A stretch of 64,000 bases of DNA from Climacium dendroides. Taxonomy: Eukaryota; Streptophyta; Bryopsida; Hypnales; Climaciaceae. Positions 40,063 through 51,549 of this stretch are shown here, piece by piece (the stretch's first letter is position 1; each line of letters opens with the position of its first letter). Both the position numbers and the translations under genes were made by a program. The notes beneath the pieces were generated by a model. It worked only from the letters and a program-made list of their open reading frames with translations. It had not been told where the DNA came from and searched no databases. The stretch is taken from the NCBI GenBank assembly GCA_950106755.1, contig OX467086.1:20292001-20356000 (forward strand). The letters run 5' to 3'.

Positions 40063-41160
40063 TGAGTAATGTGCTTGTCAATTTGAGAACTCCAGCAACT
40101 GAATTTTTGATACAGGCAGATCTCGAGTTTTATACTGACCCACTTGTACAGTACAGGAATGGAATGCTATGCGAGTTAATTTTACCAATATGAAGTAATG
40201 GGAGTTTCTATTTACAGCTAAGTTCGAGTGGTCCATCCAGGTTTTCCACTTTTCCAGCCTTGTATAGTTGTATGACTGTACAATTTTAGCACCGCAAACA
40301 CCGCCAGTGGTAACAGTCGATTATGACTAAAAACGATCATGATGTTTCCTGGCAAAAGTTTGACAAGTTGGATAACGCTCTTACATACAGTATATTTGAT
40401 CACGTGGAGTATAGTTTGAGCCCCGGTTTAGTATGTACGTGAAGTGCAGTATAATACTGTATGATGACTTGCCGTAGCTGCTGTAATCCTCGATCAAGGT
40501 TGAACAGTGAGTGGCTTTCAATTAAACTTGCCATCCACTTCAATAATCTGGAACAACGTAGTGCAAAGTTAGGAGTAGAGGAAGAGTACAGTACTATAAC
40601 TATTTTCTTTCGGAGAAGGAGAACCAAGTGAATTAAAACAAAGGACTGAAGATACAACCTAGCCAGCCGGGAGATCGGCACTGCATGTTTTACTGCCACT
40701 TGAATGAAGAATTACCAAGCAAATATAGGGAACAAGGAGCAAGCGAGCGAATCAGGGATTATTTCCACACATAAGAGACTGAAGGTGAACTCTAATAACT
40801 TTGCGAATGTTTCCCAAATTAGGAGCACATGGAAACTCCCGAGTTGCAACTAGCAACGTACAAGTTGATTTTCGAGGACGTAATTAGTATTGTACGGTAT
40901 CCTTGGATCATCCAGCTCGCTCGTTGCATCGCACTTCGCCCGGACGATTTATTTACAAGGCCCATCTGCTGATCGATGAACACCACGAGTTTCATCTAAT
41001 CTTCTGTTCATTGCTAATATTGGATATCACAGGTGAGCACTATCTTCTGTCTGTAGAATCTACCTATTTACTTTCCCGTTCACGTTGAGTGGAACAGGCG
41101 ACTTCCAATCGCTTGCGCCCCTGCAATGCAACCAGAGAATGCTTGAATGTTTACACAGAT
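40063..41160. other. Intergenic region, no gene recognised
   Basis: Composition is intermediate. The open frames at 40218-40403 and 40400-40699 on the minus strand lack motifs and cannot be joined to a longer product. Nothing else is supported. Confidence 0.4.
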
Positions 41161-41169
41161 CATCAACAG

Positions 41170-41227
41170 CGTTAAATGTAGCTGACTTTCAGCTGATTTA
41201 AGATGTGAAAGTCAGCAACATTTAACG
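41170..41227. repeat. Isolated 22-bp-arm hairpin
   Basis: CGTTAAATGTAGCTGACTTTCA (first 20: CGTTAAATGTAGCTGACTTT) at 41170-41191 pairs almost completely with 41206-41227, which reads TGAAAGTCAGCAACATTTAA and on. Only one or two positions near GTAGC/GCAAC are unpaired, and the loop is 14 bases. It has no neighbouring element ends and lies in non-coding DNA. Confidence 0.8.
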
Positions 41228-41309
41228 GTAAAACTCAATCATCAATAAAATTGTAGAGGAGAGATCGGCCTTCTTCTCGACTGGCATGGCAACGGCCGGC
41301 AACAACCCC

Positions 41310-41840
41310 CCACTGTGAAATCACCTAGGAATTGCCACTGCCTCCAGCCACACCGCCAAAATTTACAAGCGCAGCCATTGCCAAAGATGGGCCACCGCCG
41401 GCCATTGGAGCGTAAGCGAGACTCCATCTCGAAACCCAAGCTTCCCCAAGTGGTGAGGGACCCCCTCAAGTCACTAGTGAATGGCCATGCCTACTCTAAC
41501 GGATCAGCACCACCGCACTCTCGACCAACCTCGTCAATCACCTCTCTAGTCCGCCATCCCAGCAGCTATGACCGCCACAAATGAACCCACGGTGAAGTTA
41601 CTCAAGGGCAGCCCCTCGGCTGTATGTGTCCCTTGTGCACCTACAGTGCCATTACTCACAGGCATGCCCGCGGTTGTGTGTGCCACAAGTGCACCGGCCA
41701 CATTGACTTTACTTACGCGCATTCTCAAGGCTGTGGGTGTCACAAGTACTCCTACACTAAAATCACTCATGTAGGCGAGGCTTATTGTCCCAATCCCAAC
41801 GCCACAAATTTGGTAAGCTCACTGTGTCCAAGCTAAGAGC
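41310..41840 (+). pseudogene. Degenerate region with Cys/His-rich 54-57-bp repeats
   Basis: Three imperfect tandem units of 54-57 bp begin near 41617, 41671 and 41729 (GGCTGTATGTGTCCC, GGTTGTGTGTGCCAC, GGCTGTGGGTGTCAC). In the plus frame 41624-41836 they encode CVCHKC- and CGCHKY-type peptides. Two other frames are also open across the repeats, so coding is unproven. Frame 41315-41584 just upstream is basic and Pro-rich. It may be a worn gene. Confidence 0.35.
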
Positions 41841-42129
41841 AGGATGGTTCTAATAGTAGTTTACACTTCTAATTCACATCTAATTCTTCATTTAAAGCAG
41901 TCTTGATTTCCAAAACAATCTTTATGTTTCAGTGTGCTAAAATGCGAGGTTTCTAGCTCTGATTTTCAGAGCTCTGTTCCAGGTGTGCTTCTAGTTGCTC
42001 TAAAATGTAGAATGAGTATAGATCTGAGATTTCAGATGACTCAAACCGCTCCGGTTCCTAGTTGCGAACCCTTTTTGAAAAGCGCCAACATGACCATTTT
42101 TCTTTAGATTAGGCAGTTGTTGAGGTCGG

Positions 42130-43110
42130 ATTGATTGATGGTGCAGGTCAAGGACTACGAGACCAAAGTGAGGATAATGCAACGCATACCTAAGATGAGA
42201 AAAGTACAAAAAAACTTCTACATGAAGCTGAACAGCGCACCCAGACATTGATATTTAGGAGTCCGTCCCTGTCCAAGGGGTGCCTCAGGTCAAAAACAAT
42301 GCCGTGGCGAAGTAAGATGCTTATTATATCTCCAACGAATTTCGTTCATATCCCGTTCAATACGCCACTGCATATTGGTTAGAACTCTGTACACCAAAGG
42401 GCTATTGTCCCTGAGCATGGCCTCTAAATCATCTAGCATTGAGGTTGTGAACAAATCTGTGTAGCTGTTGCATGGCACCGTTAAAAGAATATTGTAGAAC
42501 AATAGATCCTATTTTCTAATGGTTTATTAAGGACTGACATTTTCCTGAAGGAGTTTAAGACATAAACCGACCTGGTGCCTGTTATTGAGTACCAGAAGCG
42601 TACCAGATTGCGTGACGTCCTTCGCTGTGTAATGGTAGACGAAGACGAGATAATTAAAGTGCCCAGGATTATAGAAGTGGCAGTGGTCAAAACTGTACAG
42701 GAGCCCACTGGAGAGTAAGTACAGTGCTTCCTCAGCTTCAGAAACGACGCCAGGGGATCCAGAGCAAACACGTCCTCGGCTCCAGGGACGAAGCCCGGGG
42801 CTCGATGGAAGAATTCCTGCAGGGACGAAGTACCTATGGAACCAAAAGCCCATGATACGAATCCTACTGCAGAGACAAAGGGCTTCGATGATCATCAAAC
42901 CCCACCCCAAGCCTAACGCGCATGGAGGCCACCCCAAGAATGAAGGCCACCAAAAGCCTAAGGCGCATTAAGACCACACCAAGACTAAGGCTCATGAAGA
43001 TCACACGGTGGACGTCCCACCGAAATTTGATGAGGGAGCGAGAAAGAGGAAAGATCATGCTACAGAAAGATTGTATTCGATGCCTTAAGATCCAGCTCGC
43101 TGCAAAGATT
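42130..43110 (+). pseudogene. Scattered exon-like frames with Val-Pro/acidic-basic repeats
   Basis: Three plus-strand pieces look like parts of one protein. After GCAG at 42144-42147 a frame reads VKDYETKVRIMQRIPKMRK and stops at 42247-42249. A frame open from about 42566 reads VPVIEYQKRTRLRDVL, then DEDEIIKVPRIIEV, and meets a perfect GTAAGT donor at 42715. A further frame near 42900-43020 has KPxAHxDH-type repeats but contains a stop. The style resembles articulin/alveolin-like repeat proteins. No complete product can be built. Confidence 0.35.
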
Positions 43111-44002
43111 TATTCTTAATAATTCATGAGTGTATAAACAGGTACTGTACAAATACAGCTAGTGAATTCTGGATTAGATCACTTAAAGCACTGCTTTAGG
43201 TGATCACTTGGCAGCCAATCACGGACATTGTCTTCGAACTGGCCATCCAGATTCTACGCCAACAAACCTAGATACAGTAGCATGACTTCTCCAAGAAACC
43301 AAATTAGATGCAGTAGCATTATTTCGCAGTTCAGTCCGTTGCAGTCTCATTAATATTACGCACACATTATCAAGATTCAGTATCAAGATTGAAGAATGAA
43401 TTACAAGCGTCTTTCAAGCAGCGCTACATTTAGTGAGCTCATATTTATTAAAACCAGTCAATGCCAAGCGCATTAGCACATGGTGAGTATCATTCAAGCT
43501 GATGAACTCTCAATCTTAGTCTTGTATTGCACTGATAAGACAGACATCATTTCAACATAGGCCTTGCGAGTCCACAAAACATAGAATGAATGCACATTGA
43601 CCAGCTTATAAGATTTATCTCGACAAATCAAGAACTAAAAGAAATCGGTCCATACTACTACAACTCAAATTGAGCACCGGAGCTCCCAACGTGCAGAGTG
43701 ATTCAGGATTACTACAATACAAGACTTTGCACCCGAAAAAGAAGAGCTGAAATTGAATCTTAATATATGGGGAAACAGAGGTTCACTTAGACCTACTGGG
43801 TATTCAAGCTAGCGCCCCTCCTTTGAAATGTGGGCACTTGTGCTCTTCCTTACAGAGGAAGACAATATTGTCCTTCATTTCGTCTTCTCTTTCCCACCTT
43901 CAAATAGAGTGATTGCAACACCTTCAATACCTGCACCCACGCCGCACCCACGTCAAAGTACGCTCTAAACACAGCGCTACCAGAGCTTGAGATAGTTGAC
44001 CA
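43111..44002. other. Intergenic region, C2-gene 3' flank
   Basis: No open frame of note and no repeat structure was recognised. Confidence 0.45.
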
Positions 44003-45297
44003 TCACGCAATTCTAGTCAAAAACACGACCGTATTCAGGACTAACACTAACCCGATGCTTTTTTGGTCTTTGCCATCTTCCTCAAAGACTAGTGCAAGTC
44101 TAATTTGACCTCGGCCTTTTCCATCAGGACGAAGCACTGGATAATCTGCTGAGGGACTTAAGAAGGTGCCATCAGGGAGCTGGTTGTCAGAGTCGAACAC
44201 TTCCGATAGAGTGATCCTGAACCATCACAAACATGTTTTCCATTATTAGCTAAATTGACAGAGGGGAAAATCAAGAGCAATCACCATCAGCTTTTCTCTT
44301 CGTTCTTAGCACAATAGCCATTAGCATGTGACGCATTTACAGTCGTGGCTAACGACTTCTAAAGGCTCGTCCTCGATGATCTAAATAGTTGGCATAATGT
44401 ATTCAAATTGCAAAACGTCTTCTTACGTGGTTGTCCCCATAACGTCATCTTTGTAAAACGTGTTTGCATTATAAATCGTAAGAACCAATTGTTTGCAGCC
44501 ACTTGCGAGGTTTAGGCTAATCTTCTCGCCCCACACTGGTGCGCTGCCTTGGTCTACGGCACAAGCCACAGCACGGATTAGGCTTAAGAATCTCTACAAA
44601 AGAGACCAAAAGTTACTACCAAAGAAACAAAACTCTCCACAACTGCAACAGGGGATATAGCTTGCAAATGAAGTATTTTGCAAACGAAAGCAAGACGTCC
44701 GAATATATACCTTTACAGGTAGCAGTTTTACAGGTTGCTTTTCCAGCCTTTAGAACTACATAGGGGTCCGCTTTACCTGCCCACCCAAGCTTTCAAGAGT
44801 TAATAAGTTGGTCATTAAGTTTTGCAGATCTAAACATTACAAAATTCGCCCCGCTGTATCGAAAAGCTAAACAAAAAAGCAATGGTATACAGATTGTGAC
44901 ATAAAACCAGAGTACAAAATGCTACGCCCATACACAAATCCTGTCGACTTATGAAGCTCAGAAAAGCTAAAATTTTCTAAAATCAAGAAGAAAGCGGTCA
45001 AGGTGAGGAGTTGTTCATGAGATCTAGGACAACTAATGAATAAAGGAATCCTTAGAAGCTTTCTATCGATACTCTCACGGCAAGACGAGTAGTCACGAGA
45101 TTCACGTCAAAAAATGGAAATTTTCAGGCAAAGGCAATGTCCCTCCATACACTACTGCAAATCGGTGAAAAGTCTCCTTCACAGAAAAAGGATTTAGGAA
45201 GGGTGTGCTTCTACCAATGAATCTACATACCAATGATCTCCGTGTCCTTGAGACCTTTGGCGCAGTCCAGATATACATCTAGAGTGCCTGCTGGCAT
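44003..45297 (-). CDS. Small C2-domain protein (ERG3-like)
   Basis: 157-aa single-C2 protein resembling plant elicitor-responsive ERG3 and 16-kDa phloem-type proteins, which bind phospholipids, often with calcium. Coding exons in transcript order are 45297-45231, 44776-44711, 44553-44427 and 44216-44003, with phases closing (exon 3 uses a TAG acceptor). The start MPAGTLDVYL matches the family's MPxGTLxV opening. GKADPYVVLKAG and APVWGEKISLNL follow. In loop 3, where calcium-binding relatives read D-x-D, this protein reads IYNANTFYKDDVMG with Asn at both positions. A CAG acceptor just upstream of the start (about 45312-45320) suggests a leader intron. The final ~15 residues (VLVLNTVVFLTRIA) read as possible intron translation: a GTTAGT donor follows ...DQKSIG, but no good next exon was found. 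Confidence 0.8.
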
Positions 45298-46655
45298 CCT
45301 TGCCGGCGCCTGCACTTTCCTGATAAGATTGAAATAAGTTTACCACAGTGAGGTAAATATGACCAAGTTCCTTTATACTACGGTAATCGACAAGTACAGA
45401 TCACTGGAATAAGCCATTGCTGCTTGTTGGAAAAGTATAAATTTCTGAAAAAAATTAAAATTCATAGATTCGAATCAAAACAAAACTGCCGACAGGACTC
45501 CAAAACCTAGATGAATAACGTTGAACAATAATTACTTTCAATATATCCATTACTCGTGTAACCCTAAAACAAGTGTTTCACAACACAAACCAAAGTGTGC
45601 ACAACGTGAAGATGAAAGCAAAGCAACGACGGCACTGTGATAAACAATTGATGCCGACGATACCTAAAACGAGTTGCGGATGAGATTTGGATTAGTAATA
45701 CAGCACCCTGCAATTAAGAATCACAGCCAAGGTTGCCCTCCATCCGAGTCACAATTTCAGCTAAGCTCTTTGCCAAGCCACGTCTTCGCTCATCAACTCC
45801 TTCAAAGCTGCCAGTCCCGAGCTCCAAATAGCCCCTCCTGCAACAGTGAAGCAAGCGCAATCAAGCCAGGCAACCAAACACGTGCTATTTCAGTGTTTAC
45901 AAAGAAATTTAGTGCGAACGGAATCTTCTAATCCACCATATCAAAGACCAAAGACATCTCTCACAATTTAAAACCTGTAATTCAAACAAAAGAGCACACG
46001 TTGCGCATATCTCAATCACGTTCATAATCGCGTTTTGCATATCACTCACAATAACGCCGCAACGCGTAACAAACACTTACCGACCGGAATTGAAGAAAAT
46101 TCCGCCAAACTCTCCAAGAAACTACGACAAAGACGAGTCGTTACGTTACAGCGATCAAGAGTCGGTCGCAATACTCTCCCCGCAAATGAAATGTCCGCAA
46201 TGAATTTTCGTAGTACGCACGGAGCCGAAGCAGCAGACGAGGTGATGGTAGGGCGAACTTTGTCAACCCCTACCGTCACGGGCGGGCGCCTGCCTCTCCC
46301 GTGACCAAATCGGCGATGCGCAACTGAATTTCTACTATAGCAACAGTGTCGTTCCGTACTGTTCCGTGAGTGTTCCGTGAGTGTTCCGTGAGTGATGGAT
46401 GGAGAAATTTATGGTGGATACCGCCAAGTCAGTCGCCGGGCATCGGCGCAAGTAGCCGGCGTCGGCGTCGGGACTAACTGTGAGCTTCACAGGAAACGGC
46501 GAAATTCAAGCACGCGGTCTCTTCAACCATCGTTCAGTTGTTCGTCGGTCCAACCTCGGGTGGAGACTAACTTACACTAAGAATGATATTGATGTTGCCT
46601 GCACTAATTTCTTTAAAATTGCAATAAGTTTTGAATCTTTTTACCGACTATGCTA
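45298..46655 (-). promoter_or_regulatory. Leader intron and promoter region of the C2 gene
   Basis: No coding frame is supported. The GC-rich segment 46050-46570 probably contains the transcription start, with an untranslated exon spliced to about 45312-45320. It includes three copies of an 11-bp TGTTCCGTGAG repeat (46358-46397). Frames at 46035-46304 and 46392-46580 lack motifs. Confidence 0.35.
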
Positions 46656-46665
46656 GTGTGCCCTG

Positions 46666-47130
46666 TGCCGTTGCCACAGTGAAAACAAAAGTAAAAGTAA
46701 TTTTCTAATTTTATAGTTCATAAAAACTTCAAAATTTAACAACTTTCATATCGTACGTTCGAACGCCACGAAACCAAGCTGGTGCACCCCTTCTCGCTGA
46801 AGGCTTTCCAACAGTACCAAGCACGTGACCGGGAGATGCATAGTCTGGAGATTTCAACATAACAAACAAAACAAAACAAACATCCAAATTTAAGATATAG
46901 ATAGATATCCTATGGTTGCCACAGTCAAAACAAAAGTAAAAGTAACTTTCTAATTATCTAATTCATAAAAACTTTGAAACTCAATATCTTTTCTTTTGTG
47001 AATCAAAATGCCATGAAACAAAGCCCATGCACCCTTCATTTGTAGAGAGCTTCCTGATGGTACCATGAATATGATCATGGGACATGTGGTGCAAGAGATT
47101 TCAACATAACAAACAAAACAAACCTACTTC
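46666..47130 (+). repeat. Two ~245-bp tandem copies with unequal CpG decay
   Basis: Copy 1 (46666-46912) and copy 2 (46913-47130) share GTTGCCACAGT, AAAACAAAAGTAAAAGTAA and GAGATTTCAACATAACAAAC. Where copy 1 has CG, copy 2 usually has TG or CA: GAACGCCACGAAACC against AAATGCCATGAAACA, and CACGTGACCGGGA against ATATGATCATGGG. The junction coincides with the boundary from a gene island to an AT-rich block. Confidence 0.8.
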
Positions 47131-47558
47131 AATGGATGGACATTGTACACTTTTTAATTCTATAAGTAAAAAAATTAGAGAAAACACACTAGCAACTGTC
47201 AATCCAACAAACCAAAAAAAAATAGAATAGATACATGTGCTCCAAGAAGTATGCCATGAATAATAGAAGAACATCTAATTGCAAATGAAATGATTCTTTT
47301 TTTCATTTTTTTAAATGACTCATCTTTTTTTGCATGAACTTCAATTCAAAGACACTAATACCATTGTTGATGAAAAATATAAGATTCAACTTTGGAAGGA
47401 TTTTTCACCCTAATATAAATTGAGTTTTAAGTTCCTCTTAAACGCATATTTAAAATTTATATATCTCACCTTTTCATTACCTTCAATATAAAAGTACCCT
47501 TAAGTGTAGGAAAAACAAAGCACATTTGATGTAATAAGCACATGAAGGAATCACTAGT

Positions 47559-48325
47559 CACTAGTAAAAAAAATAGTGTCCACTATAACAAAAAATTAAC
47601 AAAAAAGTGTTGATGTTGTTTGTATCTTCAGTCATGTTGTCTTGAACAATACCTAGTAAAAAATTGTTGTCCATTTTGTTATGGTGGTCAAGTCAAAAAA
47701 ATAACAATATTAATTCATTTATAAATTTGCTCAATGAATGGCCGCCACCTAACAAGCTAAAACCGACCCAATACAAATCGCTACATAGACAAAAACGACA
47801 CATAGATATGACTATAAATCAGACTTTATAATTCAATTAAAAATAAGTTAAATTTTTAATTTATTAAGAAAGGAGATCAATTTTTCATAATTTGGAGATT
47901 GGTGATAGAAGAGAGGTGACTTTGGTGATAAAAGAGGAGAAAAAACAAGTTCTTTATACAAATGGGTAGTAGAAAGTAGAATAAACCATATGCAATATGT
48001 GAATTATGACTATGAGTGATTCACACATCCCATATGGTTTGTTTAACTTTTTATCATCCCATTTGTATGAAGAGCTTGTCTTCTCCTCTCTTATGTCATT
48101 ATAGTCACCTCTCTTTTATCACCAATGAGTGAGAGGCATGTCTTCTTTTTTGTTGATTTAAATGTTGCATTATTTAAATCAACAAAAATTCAATGACCAT
48201 TTTATTAGCTTGTACCAAATTAACTAACAAAAAAATTGAAAAATTGTTAAAATGGTCAATACATTATCCTAGTCAACAAAAAATTATTAAATTTTTGTTG
48301 ACTTGAACACCATTTTTTAATAGTG
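47559..48325. mobile_element. CACTA-ended foldback element, non-autonomous
   Basis: The left end CACTAGTAAAAAAAATAGTG (47559) and the right end, which reads CACTATTAAAAAATGGTG on the minus strand (ending 48325), are similar. Flanking trinucleotides are AGT and AAT, close to the 3-bp target duplication of CACTA elements. Inside, arms 47899-48004 and 48016-48125 form an inverted repeat of about 106-110 bp (TTGGTGATAGAAGAGAGGTG pairs with CACCTCTCTTTTATCACCAA). No transposase remains. A related arm fragment lies near 55390-55450. Confidence 0.7.
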
Positions 48326-48337
48326 AATTTTTGTCTT

Positions 48338-48672
48338 TTAAGGTAGGAGGTTCTAAATGTGCACAGGCTCTAAAATTCCCAACGCCTCAAATGTACACTA
48401 TTTGTACAGGTTTTCCATAGCCTTCATCAATGTACAAATGGTTTACATTTGAAGGGGTGGGCAATTTTAGAGACCTCTTTATATGCCATTTCATATTCAA
48501 AATCTCAAAACTAATTACACAAAGCTCCAAAAAAATATGAAAGGACATAGAAGAGATGCCAATTTCACTTGTCTTTCAATATAAATTTATTGAAAAGTAT
48601 TTGAAGAAGCTTCCCCTCCCCAAAAGTCAGTTTCAGCTATTAGGTGGGAGATTTATAGACCTCCTACCTTAA
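48338..48672 (+). mobile_element. TTAAGGTAGGAGG MITE, best copy
   Basis: This 335-bp element has perfect 13-bp terminal inverted repeats TTAAGGTAGGAGG / CCTCCTACCTTAA. Arms 48368-48408 and 48431-48472 form an internal hairpin of about 40 bp around a short loop (CTCAAATGTACACTATTTGT pairs with ACAAATGGTTTACATTTGAA). The remaining ~200 bp are conserved between copies but non-coding. It starts 13 bp after the CACTA-ended element. Confidence 0.88.
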
Positions 48673-49283
48673 GCGTCCACATGATTGTGAGAGTCGAGAC
48701 AGGAAAGGAAATTAGATGAAGTGGGAAAGCGATCCCAAGGGACAACTGAAGACCATCAAAAGAAGGAAGAGAAGGAGGAGACTTATTCGTACCACGCTCT
48801 TCTCTTTTTCTCTGCGACATAGCTAGCAGAGAGCATGGATGACTCTTCTACCCAAGGAAATTCAGTTCTAAGCAATGTGTGAGGTCCTTGACATTAGGTC
48901 CTTTGTAGGTCACCTAGATTTGAAAGTTCAAATTCTAATTCAAGGCTCGAGCACATGTGTTATAGCCTGTTCCACATATAGAGCTCATGCAGTAACCGTA
49001 TGTCAAGCTAGTTTCCACAAGAAATGCACGGTTCAGCTTATCTTCTTCACCATTTCCAAATGGTGAGACTTGGCGCAATATATCTCTGTGATGTCCTAAT
49101 TAAAATCTTTCAGTGCTAGTCACATGCCATAGCATTGCAGAAATCACAGTTCAAAAACACCACTTCTTTACAAAAACACCACTTCTTTAATTTCTTCCCA
49201 ATTTAGGAAGGCCTACTGAGCACATCTCTTCCAGGCACGAGGTGTAAGGAAGTGTAAACTCTTTGACCAGATATCTGAGAACT
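48673..49283. other. Fucosyltransferase 3' flank
   Basis: The sequence returns to gene-island composition. No open frame with a recognisable motif. Confidence 0.4.
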
Positions 49284-51549
49284 TTAGTTAAATGTACCAT
49301 TCTCCATGATTTTGATCCCCCAGCTCACGTCCTCACAGTGTTGAATGTAGGGAAGAATTCTTCCAGAATCTTGACCCCAACCGTTGTTATCACAATCTAA
49401 TAATGGAGCAGCATGGAAGCAAGGCTCTATCGATACACCATGGTAACAATGACCTTGTTTTCGGATTACCTCCTCAGCAGTCGCCACACTTTCAATCCTC
49501 GTGAGGATCCAAGGGGTCACTCCCGAGATTCCCTGTGCAACATATCCAAAAGTAGACCACGCACTGGTGACGAGAGTGTCACAGAATGACAGAAGGTACA
49601 TGTCAGCCAATGCCTTCTTGTCGTGGTCTACCGAATTTTTAGCTTGCTCCTCCTCATGGCTCGCTGTATACACGCCCACACCGTGACCGTCTGCAGTCGG
49701 ATGATTCAGATAGAACCCTCGTATTCTTTCGTAAAAGATTCCATGCAGAGATGCAATTAGGACGGAGATGGAATTTGTTCTGGGAGCATTGTCAACATGG
49801 GCTTCACTCAGCGACGTCACGTTGGGCAGCAACTTGTTTTCAAGAACGCAGGAAAGAATCTGCGAGACAGCAGGAACACCTATTTGTCAAATCTTGCTGG
49901 AGGAAACCCTTTGGTTAGGATGTAGGGCTGTACTAAATAATTAGAAACCAAGCACAGCACCAGTTGGAACATGGAGTTCAGATTCTTGATTGACAGTAGC
50001 GATCCAAATGCAAGGGCACAGTGTGCAGATCGAGGAAAACGGCAGACAACGGAATCTTCAGAATTCAGGAAGTCATGGAAGCAACGCTTACCAAATCTAA
50101 GATTGTAGACAACATAGAATTGGGGTCCTTGACACGAATTTGAAGTCCTACTTTGCGTTGCGCGCTGGACAGTTTCGTACTGAAAAATGGTGATATCATG
50201 CTCCACACGGAATCAGACGGATGAAGCAGGTAGCGGATGATATGATGAAATACCATCTCCCGATCCGGAAAGAGCCTGTCGAGCTCCGCATGGAATTCAG
50301 ACACAAAATGAAGCCCCGGGACAAAATACTGATTGGACCTCGAGAAAAGCCAAGGGAAGCTTCTTAAATAGTCTTGGTATCTTGCACAAAAAAACCTCCT
50401 GTCATCTTCATCATTGTCGTGCATTAGGCTGACATATGCATAACCGTTATGCAAAGAGGTGAAGGTGCCATTTCGGGTCAAGGACCCAAACCTAAACGAA
50501 GATTCCTCACCTAATTCTGTCGCCCACTGATTGGGGAAGGATTGTGGAAGCAGCCACGATGTATCGGGAAAGGGTTCGCAAAAGAGCTCGTCAACGTTGA
50601 TGCTTGGATCAATGAGGAGCACTCTGTCGGTCAAGAGCGCATACACGAATGCCGATGTAAGGGTCATGATTCGGTTGCCAAGGCCGCTTGAAGCAATCCA
50701 CACAATAAACTGGCATCCTCCGAAATCTTGCTCCGTAGCATTGCTCCCTGGGCTGAACTTTATTACCTCTTGAGCACATTTCCGGTGACGACGCTCATAC
50801 TCACGAAGCTTTGAAATCAGGTATGATGAAGGCTTGTACCTGGACGGTGTTCGCATAGAATACTCTTGTGATCTGCTGGTACAGTTGGTGCCATTAAAAA
50901 CCTCAGGTGGGAATAATAAGCCTTCTAAAGTCTCTTCTGGATTGCTCCTCGCCGCCTCCGAGGTTTTTCCTGCAAGTGCGTGGAAGTAGCTGCAATCAGG
51001 AGCTTTTTTTCAATGACGCTCCTAAACGATATTCCGATGCCAAGAACGAAACGAAGAAATTCCTCAAGGAAATTTTCGCAACCTAGATCTAATATTCTAT
51101 TCACTCCCCCAGCCAGATTTAATCTCGAAATGATAACCGCGCTTCCGCTCAATTTTGCCTCCCTCGGTTCTCCAAGTGTGGAGTAAGAGAATCGTTATGT
51201 TCGAAGAAACAGCGAACTGACCACCATCGAAGTCAATTTGGTGCAAATTTGTGACGCCACTACAATCGATTCAAAATTAAGGGTAAAAGTCTTGTACCAA
51301 AGCTAGCGGTGTAGAAGACGCACCTCGGGCGGCAATCAATGAAGACTCGAGCAGGCGCTCGCGGAGAGTTGATGTGAACGTCAACGAGATTGGAACCAAG
51401 AGAATTGACACTCCAAAACATATCATCAACGCAAGTTTCACCGTCAATGATTTTCCTGACCAGCCGCACATAAACTCAGAACTTCCCAGCATTTTCTTCC
51501 CCGAGTATACCAAAGGCCCTTCCTCACACGGTGTCCGCCGTGTGTCCAT
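49284..51549 (-). CDS. GT37 xyloglucan-type fucosyltransferase
   Basis: Golgi type II membrane glycosyltransferase of family GT37, which transfers fucose from GDP-fucose onto cell-wall polysaccharides or arabinogalactan proteins. Exons in transcript order are 51549-51324, 50969-50092 and 49859-49284, GT-AG, phases closing, 559 aa, equal to typical family length. Residues 1-35 are a cytosolic tail, about 36-59 the membrane anchor (LALMICFGVSILLVPISL), followed by a stem. Catalytic-domain motifs are SSGLGNRIMTLTSAFVYALL, TDRVLLIDPS, the nucleotide-binding VGLQIRVKD, TSAWSTFGYVAQGISG, and C-terminal CYHGVSIEPCFHAAP with DCDNNGWG. NGT/NAT sequons are present. Acceptor specificity cannot be read from sequence; GT37 is a multigene family in land plants. 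Confidence 0.93.

Noticed and set aside
42527..42937. 136-aa minus-strand open frame
   Set aside because: The plus strand here has the more protein-like frame with a good splice donor, and the minus frame is rich in Cys/Trp/Leu typical of antisense translation.
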